The position numbers and the translations under genes are program-made. Below are positions 1-6,539 of a stretch of 10,108 bases of DNA, piece after piece. Source of the stretch: Deltaproteobacteria bacterium (lineage in GTDB: Bacteria; Desulfobacterota; Syntrophia; Syntrophales; Fen-1087); assembly GCA_026388595.1 (NCBI GenBank), contig JAPLJM010000166.1:1-10108 (forward strand). The letters run 5' to 3'. A model generated the notes under the pieces. It saw only the letters and a program-made list of their open reading frames with translations. It did no database searches and had not been told where the DNA came from. Every line of letters begins with the position of its first letter. Within the stretch, counting starts at the first letter, position 1.

Positions 1-21
1 CATACACATAGGAGTCAAGCA

Positions 22-216
22 ATGAGAACGAATGTAGTAGTAAATGATGATCTGATGGAATCCGCCCTCAAGTTATCCGGCCTCAAAACAAAAAAGGACG
101 CCATAGAAGAGGGATTGAAACTGCTGGTGCAAGTGAAACGCCAGAAAGAAATTAAGCATTTCCGGGGGAAACTCAAATGGTCGGGCAATCTCGACAAGAT
201 GAGGTTGGACAAATGA
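22..216 (+). CDS. vapB: VapB-family antitoxin
   Basis: This 64-residue protein is the likely antitoxin of a type II toxin-antitoxin pair. Antitoxins of this kind bind and neutralise the PIN-domain toxin and usually repress their own promoter through an N-terminal DNA-binding fold. The opening MRTNVVVNDDLMESALKLSG followed by LKTKKDAIEEGLKLL is the typical N-terminus of small VapB antitoxins (the DUF2191 type). The basic tail containing RGKLKWSGNLDKMR is the usual toxin-contacting end. The start is supported by AGGAG at 10-14, seven bases before the ATG. The stop overlaps the vapC start in an ATGA, so the two are translationally coupled. The gene is complete. Family assignment is from recognised sequence pattern only. 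Confidence 0.88.
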   Translation: MRTNVVVNDDLMESALKLSGLKTKKDAIEEGLKLLVQVKRQKEIKHFRGKLKWSGNLDKMRLDK

Positions 217-608
217 TTTTCGTTGATTCGTCCGTCTGGATCGACTACTTCAACGGCAATAAAACTTCTCAGACGGACTGGCTGGATTCTTCACTTGGAA
301 ACACACCCATCATCATAGGTGATCTTATCCTAACCGAAGTTCTTCAGGGATTTCAAAACGATAATGACTTCAAGATAGCCAGAGACCTTCTCTTAGGTAT
401 TCCGTTTGAGCCGATGGGAGGGCAGGTAATAGCCTTAGAAAGCGCTTTGAACTATAGATTTTTGAGGAGAAAAGGCGTGACCGTGAGGAAGACCATAGAC
501 GTCATTATTGGAACTTTCTGTATCCACCACCAGCTAACGTTGTTGCACGACGACAGGGATTTTGATCCGATGGTTAAGTTCTTAGGTTTGGAGATAATCG
601 ACACATAA
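213..608 (+). CDS. vapC: VapC-family PIN-domain ribonuclease toxin
   Basis: This 131-residue PIN-domain protein is the predicted toxin partner of the preceding VapB. VapC toxins are Mg2+-dependent RNases that cut tRNA or rRNA when not bound by antitoxin. Acidic residues typical of the PIN active site are visible: D5 in MIFVDSSVWIDYF, E42 in LILTEVLQGF, D96 in RKTIDVIIG, and the D113/D114/D116 cluster in LLHDDRDFD. I chose the ATG at 213, which overlaps the vapB stop (ATGA). An in-frame ATG at 177 lies inside vapB and would add 12 residues before the canonical MIFVD start, so it is less likely. The stop codon TAA (606-608) lies inside the left box of the attC-like element at 603-661, an arrangement common in integron gene cassettes. 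Base composition is visibly lower in GC than the downstream genes (about 42% in bases 301-360). Confidence 0.9.
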   Translation: MIFVDSSVWIDYFNGNKTSQTDWLDSSLGNTPIIIGDLILTEVLQGFQNDNDFKIARDLLLGIPFEPMGGQVIALESALNYRFLRRKGVTVRKTIDVIIGTFCIHHQLTLLHDDRDFDPMVKFLGLEIIDT

Positions 609-661
609 CGAATCAATCCACCGGACGCTCATTCCTCGCGCCGGTAATCTCTACGTTATGC
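603..661 (+). repeat. attC-like integron recombination site after vapC
   Basis: This is an imperfect palindrome of two nested stems. The outer arms CATAACG (604-610) and CGTTATG (654-660) are perfect 7-base inverted repeats. The inner arms ACCGG (620-624) and CCGGT (641-645) are perfect 5-base inverted repeats. Read as attC, R'' is ACATAAC (603-609), L'' ATCCACCG (616-623), L' CGGTAAT (642-648) and R' GTTATGC (655-661). About six unpaired bases lie on each side between the R and L boxes. L'' is one base longer than the complement of L' (an extra C), which would give an extrahelical G on the bottom strand as in known attC sites. The essential AAC and GTT are present. Each R box departs from RYYYAAC/GTTRRRY at one position. 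The length (59 bases) matches short attC sites. No T-run follows, so a terminator is unlikely. No integrase gene is in the window. Confidence 0.5.
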
Positions 662-719
662 TGAGAGGTGATCACATATGAACGCATTAACCCTATTGCT
701 GGAATGAAAGGATGAATTT

Positions 720-821
720 ATGGACGAAAAGAAAGAGGTGAAGAAGCTGTCGATGACCAGTACGAAGCAAGAGATGCTGGACGCCTATGGCACATTGCTG
801 AAGCAGTTACAGGAGAAATAA
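720..821 (+). pseudogene. 33-residue N-terminal remnant of a coiled-coil-type protein, or a small ORF
   Basis: The ORF begins at an ATG preceded by AAAGGA and reads MDEKKEVKKLSM, then TSTKQEMLDAYGTLLKQLQEK, then TAA. It is highly charged and helical in character. From memory, the STKQEMLDAY..LLKQLQEK pattern resembles the N-terminus of longer conserved hypothetical coiled-coil proteins in Desulfobacterota. Here it stops right where such proteins continue into their long helix, only 23 bases before gcvPB. I therefore read it as a 5' fragment left after deletion. It could instead be a genuine short peptide or a leader ORF for gcvPB. The homology is recollection, not a search result. Confidence 0.45.
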
Positions 822-844
822 ACATCCAAAATGAGGGGCGTGCG

Positions 845-2284
845 ATGGATTTAATCTTTGAAAAAAGTCGGCCCGGAAGGACCGCCGGCAGTATTCCCGT
901 TTGTGATGTGCCGGAGGTCATCCTGGAGCAGGTGATTGAGCAAAGGCTGCTGCGGGAAGACGTGGATCTGCCGGAGGTGGCCGAAGTGGATCTAATCCGG
1001 CACTATACAATGCTCTCCCGGCGGAATTTCGGGGTGGATGTGGGTTTCTACCCGCTGGGATCCTGCACCATGAAGTATAATCCCAAGGTTAACGAAGATG
1101 TCGCCAGGCTGCCTGGTTTTACCGAACTGCATCCCCTGGCGCCGGCCGAATTCGCCCAGGGAAGCCTGCGGCTGATGGTTGAACTTCAGATATTCCTGAG
1201 TGAAATCTTTGGGATGGATGATTTTACCCTGCAGCCGGCGGCAGGGGCGCATGGCGAACTGACGGGCGTCATGATGATGAAAAAATACTTTGAAACCCGG
1301 GGGGATCATCGCCGCCAAATCCTCATCCCCGATGCCGCCCACGGCACGAATCCGGCCTCCGGTGCACTCTGCGGCTTCCAGACCGTCACGGTCCGCTCTA
1401 ATGCGGAAGGAGGCGTAGATATCGATCACCTCCGCAACCTGATGACCGGGGATGTGGCCGGCTTGATGCTGACCAATCCCAATACCCTGGGACTCTTTGA
1501 GCGCAATATCGAAGCGATTGCTGAAATCGTTCACGGCCGGGGAGGGCTTCTTTACTGCGACGGCGCCAATGCCAACGCCTTTATGGGCAAAACCCGGCCG
1601 GGCGATCTGGGTTTTGACGTGATTCAGTTGAACCTGCACAAGACCTTTTCCACGCCCCATGGCAGCGGCGGACCGGGAAGCGGCCCCGTCGGTGTAATGA
1701 AAAATCTGTTAGACTATCTCCCCGTCCCGCGCATCGTCAAAGACGGCGACCGCTATGCCTGGCGTGAGGATTATCCGGACAGCATCGGGCGGGTGCGGGC
1801 CTTCCATGGCAATTTTAATGTCATGGTCAAGGCCTACACCTATATTCGCACGCTGGGGCCGGAAGGATTAAAAAAGTGCAGTGAGGTCGCTGTATTGAAT
1901 GCCAATTATCTCAAGGAAAAACTGAAGCCATACTATGACATCGCCTATGACCGGACCTGCATGCATGAATGTGTCTTCACGGGACGGAGGCAGGTACAGG
2001 AGAGTGGCGTCCATACCTCCGATATTGCCAAGCGGCTCCTCGATTACGGCTATCATCCGCCCACCATATACTTCCCGATGATTGTCCCGGAAGCCATGAT
2101 GATCGAACCCAATGAAACGGAAAGCCTGGAGACACTGGATGCCTTCTGCGACGTCATGATGGCCATTGCCCGGGAATCCCGTGAGAATCCGGACATGGTG
2201 AAATCCGCGCCGTTGACGACGCCCGTAAAACGCCTCGATGAGGTCAGGGCCGCCCGCGAACCGGACGTGTGCTGGAAAGGATAA
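845..2284 (+). CDS. gcvPB: Glycine dehydrogenase (decarboxylating) subunit 2 (P-protein beta chain)
   Basis: This 479-residue protein is the PLP-binding half of the two-subunit P-protein of the glycine cleavage system. With GcvPA it decarboxylates glycine and passes the aminomethyl group to the lipoyl arm of GcvH in the cytoplasm. Family signatures are clear: GFYPLGSCTMKYNPK near residues 68-82, PAAGAHGE, IPDAAHGTNPASG, and the PLP-lysine segment NLHKTFSTPHGSGGPG, with the Schiff-base lysine at K266. The C-terminal YFPMIVPEAMMIEPNETES is also typical. Length is normal for the subunit-2 form. The start is supported by a purine-rich AGGGG at 834-838, six bases upstream. Its obligatory partner gcvPA is not next to it, as it usually is; a VapBC pair and a gene remnant lie there instead. 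The next gene starts six bases after the stop. Confidence 0.96.
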   Translation: MDLIFEKSRPGRTAGSIPVCDVPEVILEQVIEQRLLREDVDLPEVAEVDLIRHYTMLSRRNFGVDVGFYPLGSCTMKYNPKVNEDVARLPGFTELHPLAPAEFAQGSLRLMVELQIFLSEIFGMDDFTLQPAAGAHGELTGVMMMKKYFETRGDHRRQILIPDAAHGTNPASGALCGFQTVTVRSNAEGGVDIDHLRNLMTGDVAGLMLTNPNTLGLFERNIEAIAEIVHGRGGLLYCDGANANAFMGKTRPGDLGFDVIQLNLHKTFSTPHGSGGPGSGPVGVMKNLLDYLPVPRIVKDGDRYAWREDYPDSIGRVRAFHGNFNVMVKAYTYIRTLGPEGLKKCSEVAVLNANYLKEKLKPYYDIAYDRTCMHECVFTGRRQVQESGVHTSDIAKRLLDYGYHPPTIYFPMIVPEAMMIEPNETESLETLDAFCDVMMAIARESRENPDMVKSAPLTTPVKRLDEVRAAREPDVCWKG

Positions 2285-2290
2285 AGGGAT

Positions 2291-4105
2291 ATGAAAAACT
2301 GGATTAAGCACTCCAAAGAAAAACTGGTTGAAGAGCTCTGGGCCGCAGAGCCGAAAATTAAAGGTATCCTCAAAAATTCCAAGCATGTGGAAGAGGCCCG
2401 CTTCATCATGTTCGATTATCTCAACCGGCTCGAACGCGATCTCTTTAACATGCGCTCCGACACCTATTTCTTCAATCTCAACATCATCGAGAAACGCAAC
2501 GCCAAGGAATGCATCCGTGTCTTTTCCAATGTCATGCGGACGGAAAATGAATCCCTGACCGGCGCTTCGCCCCTGGAGCTTCTTTTCGATCTTGCAAAAG
2601 AAACTGACCGCTCCCTGGACACAATCAATGAAGCCTTTTTATGCGAATTCATTTCGCTTTTCCGTGGAATTACCGGAAAATCGGGCAAGCACACCACGGG
2701 ACATGAAGTTTTTAGCATGAAGGATGGCAGGGAGGCTGCAATTCTCCGTTCCGAACAACTGGATGACTATGCCGGCTTGATCCGGCGCAATTTCCGGCGT
2801 TACCGGACGGGATTTGACCGCACCATCGTCCGGCAGCGGCAGGAATTGAAAAAGGAAATCCTCGGCTACTTCGGCGCCGAGGAAAGCCGGTGGCAGGATT
2901 ATCTATGGCACTATCAGCATATCATCAAGGATCTCAAGATCTTGAGCGACCTTGTCCGGCTGGAGTCGGACGAGGTCGAAGGACTGACCTGCGCCAGGGA
3001 AATGCATATCCCCTTTGAAATCACGCCCCATTATCTGTCCCTCTTCAACAAGTCGGGCCGTACGGATGCCGACCGTCAGATTCGCGCCCAGGTCATCCCC
3101 AGCCGGCGTTACTGTCAGGGCGTCATCGACAGCCGGGAAAAAGGGATTGATATGGACTTCATGGGCGAAAAATCCACCAGCCCCATTGATGGGATAACCC
3201 GGCGTTACCCGGAAATCCTGATCCTGAAGCCTTATAATTCCTGCCCGCAGATCTGCGTCTACTGCCAGCGGAACTGGGAAATCAAAAGCATCGACGACGA
3301 TGTCCAACTGAGCCGGCAAAAGATTCGGGAGGCGCTGGCGTGGATCCGGGCGCACGAAAGCATCTCGGAAGTCCTCATCACCGGGGGCGATCCCCTGACC
3401 CTGAAAAACGATTATCTGGACTGGCTGCTCGGGGAGATTGCCGATATCAAGCATGTCGAGCGGATCAGGATCGGCACCCGGGTTCTCGTCACCATTCCCT
3501 TCCGAATCAATGAAGGCCTGCTCGCCATCTTCAAAAAATACCATGAGTGGGGAAAGCGTGAGATTGCCATTGTCACCCATTTCGAACATGCCGCGGAAAT
3601 CGGCCCCGATTCCCTGGACGCTGTGAAAAAGATCAAAGGCCTGGGGATGAACGTCTACAACCAGCAGGTCTTTACCTATTACAACAGCCGGCGTTTTGAG
3701 ACCTGCCTGTTGCGCAAGACGCTTAAAATATCGGGCATTGATCCCTATTACACCTTCAGCACCAAGGGCAAGGAAGAAACCATTGATTTCCGCGTACCTA
3801 TTGCCAGGATCGAACAGGAGCGGCGGGAAGAAGCCAGGCTCCAGCCCGGCCTGGTTCGGAAGGACGAGCCGGTATTTAACGTCCCGCGGCTCGGGAAGTC
3901 CCACCTGCAGGCCTGGCAGGACCATGAAGTCATCATGATCCTGCCTGACGGACGCCGCATCTACCGTTTCTACTCCTGGGAGGTCCGGCTGGTCACCGCC
4001 CTGGATTATCTGTACACGGACGTCACCATTTACGACTATCTAAAAAGGTTGTCCGACGATGGCGAGAATATTTCAGATTACAGCACGATCTGGTACTATT
4101 TCTGA
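2291..4105 (+). CDS. KamA-family radical SAM/PLP amino acid 2,3-aminomutase, long form
   Basis: This 604-residue protein is a radical SAM enzyme of the lysine 2,3-aminomutase family. These enzymes use a [4Fe-4S] cluster, SAM and PLP to move an alpha-amino group to the beta carbon. The cluster motif CxxxCxxC is C318, C322 and C325, and a GGD SAM-binding segment (LITGGDPLTL) follows. The PLP lysine is K536 in FNVPRLGKSHL. Relative to the clostridial lysine enzyme (about 416 residues), it has an extra N-terminal region making up most of the first 280 residues, in which I recognise no domain. The two aspartates that bind the lysine side-chain amine (D293 and D330 in the Clostridium subterminale enzyme) align with K492 and, allowing a one-residue shift, N530. 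This argues against lysine as substrate and resembles glutamate 2,3-aminomutase. It lies 6 bases after gcvPB, preceded by AAAGG, and shares TGATG with lipA. The family is certain; the substrate is inferred. Confidence 0.9.
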   Translation: MKNWIKHSKEKLVEELWAAEPKIKGILKNSKHVEEARFIMFDYLNRLERDLFNMRSDTYFFNLNIIEKRNAKECIRVFSNVMRTENESLTGASPLELLFDLAKETDRSLDTINEAFLCEFISLFRGITGKSGKHTTGHEVFSMKDGREAAILRSEQLDDYAGLIRRNFRRYRTGFDRTIVRQRQELKKEILGYFGAEESRWQDYLWHYQHIIKDLKILSDLVRLESDEVEGLTCAREMHIPFEITPHYLSLFNKSGRTDADRQIRAQVIPSRRYCQGVIDSREKGIDMDFMGEKSTSPIDGITRRYPEILILKPYNSCPQICVYCQRNWEIKSIDDDVQLSRQKIREALAWIRAHESISEVLITGGDPLTLKNDYLDWLLGEIADIKHVERIRIGTRVLVTIPFRINEGLLAIFKKYHEWGKREIAIVTHFEHAAEIGPDSLDAVKKIKGLGMNVYNQQVFTYYNSRRFETCLLRKTLKISGIDPYYTFSTKGKEETIDFRVPIARIEQERREEARLQPGLVRKDEPVFNVPRLGKSHLQAWQDHEVIMILPDGRRIYRFYSWEVRLVTALDYLYTDVTIYDYLKRLSDDGENISDYSTIWYYF

Positions 4106-4968
4106 TGCAAGGCCCTCATTCCCCGTTGCGCAAACCGGCCTGGTTGAAAGTCCGGTTCCCCGGCAGCAGGGGATTCAATCAAGTCAAAGGTGTGCTCGCC
4201 GGTCTCCGGCTTCATTCGGTCTGCCAGGAGGCGCGTTGTCCTAACATCTCGGAATGCTTCCAGGAAGGAACGGCGACTTTCCTGATCCTCGGAGATATCT
4301 GTACGCGCAACTGCCGTTACTGCCAGGTTGCCCACGGCGATCCCCTGCGGCCCGATCCCGGGGAATCGGAGCGACTGGCCAGTGCCGCCAAGGCGTTGGG
4401 TTTACAGTATGTTGTGGTCACATCGGTCACACGGGACGACCTGCCGGACGGCGGCGCCGCACACTTTGCCGCAGCTATCGACGCAATCCACAGGCAGATC
4501 CCGGGCTGCCGGGTGGAAGTCCTCATCCCGGACTTTCAGGGAAACAGGGATGCGCTTGCTCAGGTGATGGCCGCCGGTCCCGCCGTCATCAATCACAACC
4601 TGGAGATCGTGCCGGCTCTGTTCAAAGACCTTCGTCCCCAGGGGGATTATCATCTATCCCTGGAATTATTAAAGCGGATCAGCAAGGATACATCAAAAAA
4701 GATCATCTCAAAATCCGGTTTCATGGTGGGCTTCGGGGAAGGACGGGAAGACATCCTGACCTTGCTGGCAGACCTGGCGGGCGTCCACTGTGAGAGGCTG
4801 ACCATCGGCCAATATCAGCAGCCCACCCGGAACCATTGGCCCGTCAGCAAATACTATCATCCCGATGAATTTCAGGAGCTGAAAGAAACAGCCCGGGCGA
4901 TGGGTTTTAAATATGTGGAATCCGGCCCTCTGGTCCGCAGCTCCTACCATGCTGCAAGCAGCACATGA
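4105..4968 (+). CDS. lipA: Lipoyl synthase
   Basis: This 287-residue radical SAM enzyme inserts two sulfurs into protein-bound octanoyl groups to make lipoyl cofactors, for example on GcvH. Both clusters are marked. The auxiliary, sacrificed cluster is held by C40, C45 and C51 (CQEARCPNISEC). The radical SAM cluster is held by C66, C70 and C73 (CTRNCRYC). The C-terminal RSSYHA motif (residues 278-283) supplies the serine ligand. TIGQYQQPTRNHWPVSKYYHPDEF is also a family hallmark. Its ATG shares its A with the TGA stop of the aminomutase gene (TGATG at 4103-4107), indicating translational coupling. The link to gcvPB is functional: the glycine cleavage system needs lipoylated H-protein. No lipB/lipM octanoyltransferase is in the window. 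Confidence 0.97.
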   Translation: MQGPHSPLRKPAWLKVRFPGSRGFNQVKGVLAGLRLHSVCQEARCPNISECFQEGTATFLILGDICTRNCRYCQVAHGDPLRPDPGESERLASAAKALGLQYVVVTSVTRDDLPDGGAAHFAAAIDAIHRQIPGCRVEVLIPDFQGNRDALAQVMAAGPAVINHNLEIVPALFKDLRPQGDYHLSLELLKRISKDTSKKIISKSGFMVGFGEGREDILTLLADLAGVHCERLTIGQYQQPTRNHWPVSKYYHPDEFQELKETARAMGFKYVESGPLVRSSYHAASST

Positions 4969-4988
4969 TTCAATGAAAAAATATCACT

Positions 4989-5687
4989 ATGCCGACAGGG
5001 CTTAACCAGATGTTCAAGAACCTCCTCATCAAGGCCAGAGACGCCCGCTGGATGTGGGATCTCTTCGGTCCGATCTACAACCGGCGGATCTATAATGCCC
5101 TTTTCGAACTCTATGAGCATATCGCCCAGGCGGTCGAAATGGATGGATCTTCACAGATCCTCGACGTCGGGGCCGGCCCGGGATATGCCACCCTGCTTTT
5201 GGCAGCCCGGCACACGACAGCCTCGCTGTTGGGCATCGATTTCTCTGCCATGCAGGTCCGGGCGGCGGAAAGGCTGCGAAAGCAGAGGGGCATTCACAAT
5301 TGCCGCTTCGAGCAGGGAAATGCCATGAATCTTCCTTTTGCAAACAACCGGTTCGATGGCATTGTGAGCATTGGGTCCATCAAGCACTGGGCGGACCCGC
5401 AGCAAGGAATGGTGGAGATATCCCGTGTCCTGGCCCCGGGTTGTTGGGCGGTCATCTCGGAAACAGACAGGGATGTAGCGGAGGAGGCCCTGAGGCGTTT
5501 CATACAGCGTTTCACCGCCTGGTATTTTTGGGATCCGCTCCTCCACTGGGGGTTGCGTCATATTATCTTCGGCCAGAGCTTCTCGGAGCAGGAGATCGCC
5601 TCACTTGCCCGGGCCGCCGGATTCAGGGAGATCAGAACAGAGAAGCTGGCTTCCTGTCCTTACGTGATTGTAAAAGCGCAAAAATAA
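4989..5687 (+). CDS. Class I SAM-dependent methyltransferase (Methyltransf_11 type), unknown substrate
   Basis: This 232-residue protein has a Rossmann-fold methyltransferase core. Motif I is ILDVGAGPGYATLLLA (about residues 57-72), the acidic end of beta-2 is GID in LLGIDFSAMQ, and a motif II-like stretch RFDGIVSIGSIKHWADP precedes VLAPGCWAVIS. The C-terminal third is rich in Trp, Phe and His (WYFWDPLLHWGLRHIIFGQ), and may form the substrate cap. No substrate can be assigned; small-molecule methylation is the commonest role for this group. The gene lies 20 bases after lipA and probably belongs to the same transcript. The ATG at 4989 has no clear ribosome binding site. M8 at 5010, nine bases after ACAGGG, is a reasonable alternative start. 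Confidence 0.85.
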   Translation: MPTGLNQMFKNLLIKARDARWMWDLFGPIYNRRIYNALFELYEHIAQAVEMDGSSQILDVGAGPGYATLLLAARHTTASLLGIDFSAMQVRAAERLRKQRGIHNCRFEQGNAMNLPFANNRFDGIVSIGSIKHWADPQQGMVEISRVLAPGCWAVISETDRDVAEEALRRFIQRFTAWYFWDPLLHWGLRHIIFGQSFSEQEIASLARAAGFREIRTEKLASCPYVIVKAQK

Positions 5688-5707
5688 AGACCGCAAAGAT
5701 AGGGCTC

Positions 5708-5750
5708 TCCCTTCACTGGCTTGATTCGCAAGGGAAAAATATTTTTCATT
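5708..5750 (+). terminator. Possible weak rho-independent terminator after the methyltransferase gene
   Basis: TCCCTT (5708-5713) and AAGGGA (5730-5735) form a 6-bp stem around a 16-base loop. AAAATATTTTTCATTTTTT follows. The position, just past the last gene of the gcvPB cluster and just before the tetR promoter, fits a terminator. The loop is long and the T-tract is interrupted, so efficiency is doubtful. Confidence 0.35.
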
Positions 5751-5756
5751 TTTTCC

Positions 5757-5785
5757 TTGACAGCTGGTACAAATCAATTTATAAA
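5757..5785 (+). promoter_or_regulatory. Sigma-70-type promoter of the tetR gene
   Basis: A perfect TTGACA -35 box (5757-5762) is followed by a 17-bp spacer and TATAAA as -10 box (5780-5785). Transcription would start near 5792, inside the operator described next, and leave a leader of about 70 bases before the regulator start. This is the best promoter match in the window. The overlap with the palindrome supports negative autoregulation. Confidence 0.75.
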
Positions 5786-5819
5786 CTAACCACGTTTAGT
5801 TAATAACCACGTTTCGTAA
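5784..5819 (+). promoter_or_regulatory. Tandem operator sites at the tetR promoter
   Basis: Site 1 is a perfect 6-base inverted repeat, AACTAA (5784-5789) and TTAGTT (5796-5801), around CCACGT. Its 14-base core (5786-5799) reads CTAACCACGTTTAG. Site 2 (5803-5816) reads ATAACCACGTTTCG, matching site 1 at 12 of 14 positions, exactly 17 bp further on. Site 1 overlaps the -10 end and the predicted transcription start. The reverse complement of site 1 recurs at 6523-6536 before the acyl-CoA ligase gene. Palindromic sites of this size are typical TetR-family operators. The assignment to the adjacent regulator is inference. Confidence 0.7.
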
Positions 5820-5862
5820 ATCATTGACTACTTATGTATCTTTTACCGGAACTATCGGCGGA

Positions 5863-6495
5863 ATGATGGGTATCACCGAAAGAAAATCAAGGGAAAAAGA
5901 AAACCGCATCAAGCAGATCCGGGACAGCGCCGCCACCCTTTTTTACAAAAAAGGATATGCAGCCACAACCATCGGAGACATCGCCGCTCTGGCGGAGATA
6001 TCCAATGCTACCATTTATCTTTACTTCAAGAGCAAAGACGACCTTTATTACAGCCTGGTAGAGCCGTCCCTGGACAGGCTCTCAAAGAGACTGATCGCAA
6101 TTGCGAATACGAAGGAACTGGACCCCGAAAGCAGAATCAGGAATGTGATCAGCGCCACCTATGACTTCTACGAAGGGGACCCTGATGCCTACCATCTCGT
6201 GTCGCGATATGAGGCATCGGGCTTCTCCAAAGTTCTGTCAAAAGACAAGCTCCATCAACTTAAAGAACTGATGAGTTCCAATATCAACCAGTTGGAAATC
6301 GTCATCGCCGACGGCATTGCCCTGGGCCGGTTTTGTGAATCCAACCCCAAGTTGACGGCCATCATCATCTGGAACACCTTTATGGGAGTCATCCAGTTCC
6401 AGGAGAACAGGCTGGCAGAGGGGAGTTCCGATTACCGCAGGTCCACGATTGACGGCGCCGTGGAGATTATTCTTCAGGGTATAAGAAAAGGTTAG
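5863..6495 (+). CDS. TetR/AcrR-family transcriptional repressor
   Basis: This is a one-component, ligand-responsive repressor of about 210 residues. The N-terminal DNA-binding domain is clear: NRIKQIRDSAATLFYKKGYA, TTIGDIAALAEISNATIYLY and FKSKDDLYYSLVEPSL hold the helix-turn-helix with the conserved YxYFxSKDDL. The variable helical C-terminal domain would hold the ligand pocket and dimer interface. Its ligand cannot be read from the sequence. I start at the ATG at 5863 (5866 is equally possible), just after CGGCGGA. The frame is open from a TTG at 5824, but that would add 13 residues without a good ribosome binding site. The gene sits between two promoters carrying the same palindrome, so it likely represses itself and the downstream acyl-CoA operon. 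An acyl-CoA or an operon intermediate is the expected inducer, by analogy with other TetR regulators of acyl-CoA catabolism. Confidence 0.92.
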   Translation: MMGITERKSREKENRIKQIRDSAATLFYKKGYAATTIGDIAALAEISNATIYLYFKSKDDLYYSLVEPSLDRLSKRLIAIANTKELDPESRIRNVISATYDFYEGDPDAYHLVSRYEASGFSKVLSKDKLHQLKELMSSNINQLEIVIADGIALGRFCESNPKLTAIIIWNTFMGVIQFQENRLAEGSSDYRRSTIDGAVEIILQGIRKG

Positions 6496-6510
6496 GAGCC
6501 GCTACTTTTT

Positions 6511-6539
6511 TTTGCAAATCACCTAAACGCGGTTAGAAT
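6511..6539 (+). promoter_or_regulatory. Likely promoter of the acyl-CoA ligase operon
   Basis: A -35-like TTTGCA (6511-6516) and a -10-like TAGAAT (6534-6539) are separated by 17 bp. The match is moderate (4 of 6 and 5 of 6 to consensus). The operator palindrome fills the spacer and the start of the -10 box, which is the expected place for a repressor site. Transcription would start near 6546 and leave a leader of about 160 bases. Confidence 0.5.

Noticed and set aside
177..212. Upstream ATG extending VapC by 12 residues
   Set aside because: It lies inside vapB, has no clear ribosome binding site, and the ATGA overlap at 213 gives the canonical PIN start MIFVD.
668..675. Perfect 8-base palindrome GTGATCAC
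   Set aside because: It is too short to call an operator. Its closeness to the attC-like element is noted, but nothing else supports a function.
786..805. Possible sigma-54 promoter (TGGCAC...TTGCTG) before gcvPB
   Set aside because: The GG-to-GC spacing is only 6 bases instead of the required 10.
1868..2409. Long reverse-strand ORFs opposite gcvPB
   Set aside because: They are antisense to a gene with complete family motifs and show no recognisable protein pattern. The same applies to the reverse ORFs at 992-1660, 2903-3925 and 6876-8123.
5824..5862. TTG start extending the TetR protein by 13 residues
   Set aside because: The codon is non-ATG, it has no Shine-Dalgarno sequence, and the added residues are not part of a TetR N-terminus. 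The ATG pair at 5863/5866 fits better.
6496..6513. T8 tract after the tetR stop as a terminator
   Set aside because: No stable GC-rich hairpin precedes it. The tract lies at the -35 region of the next promoter.
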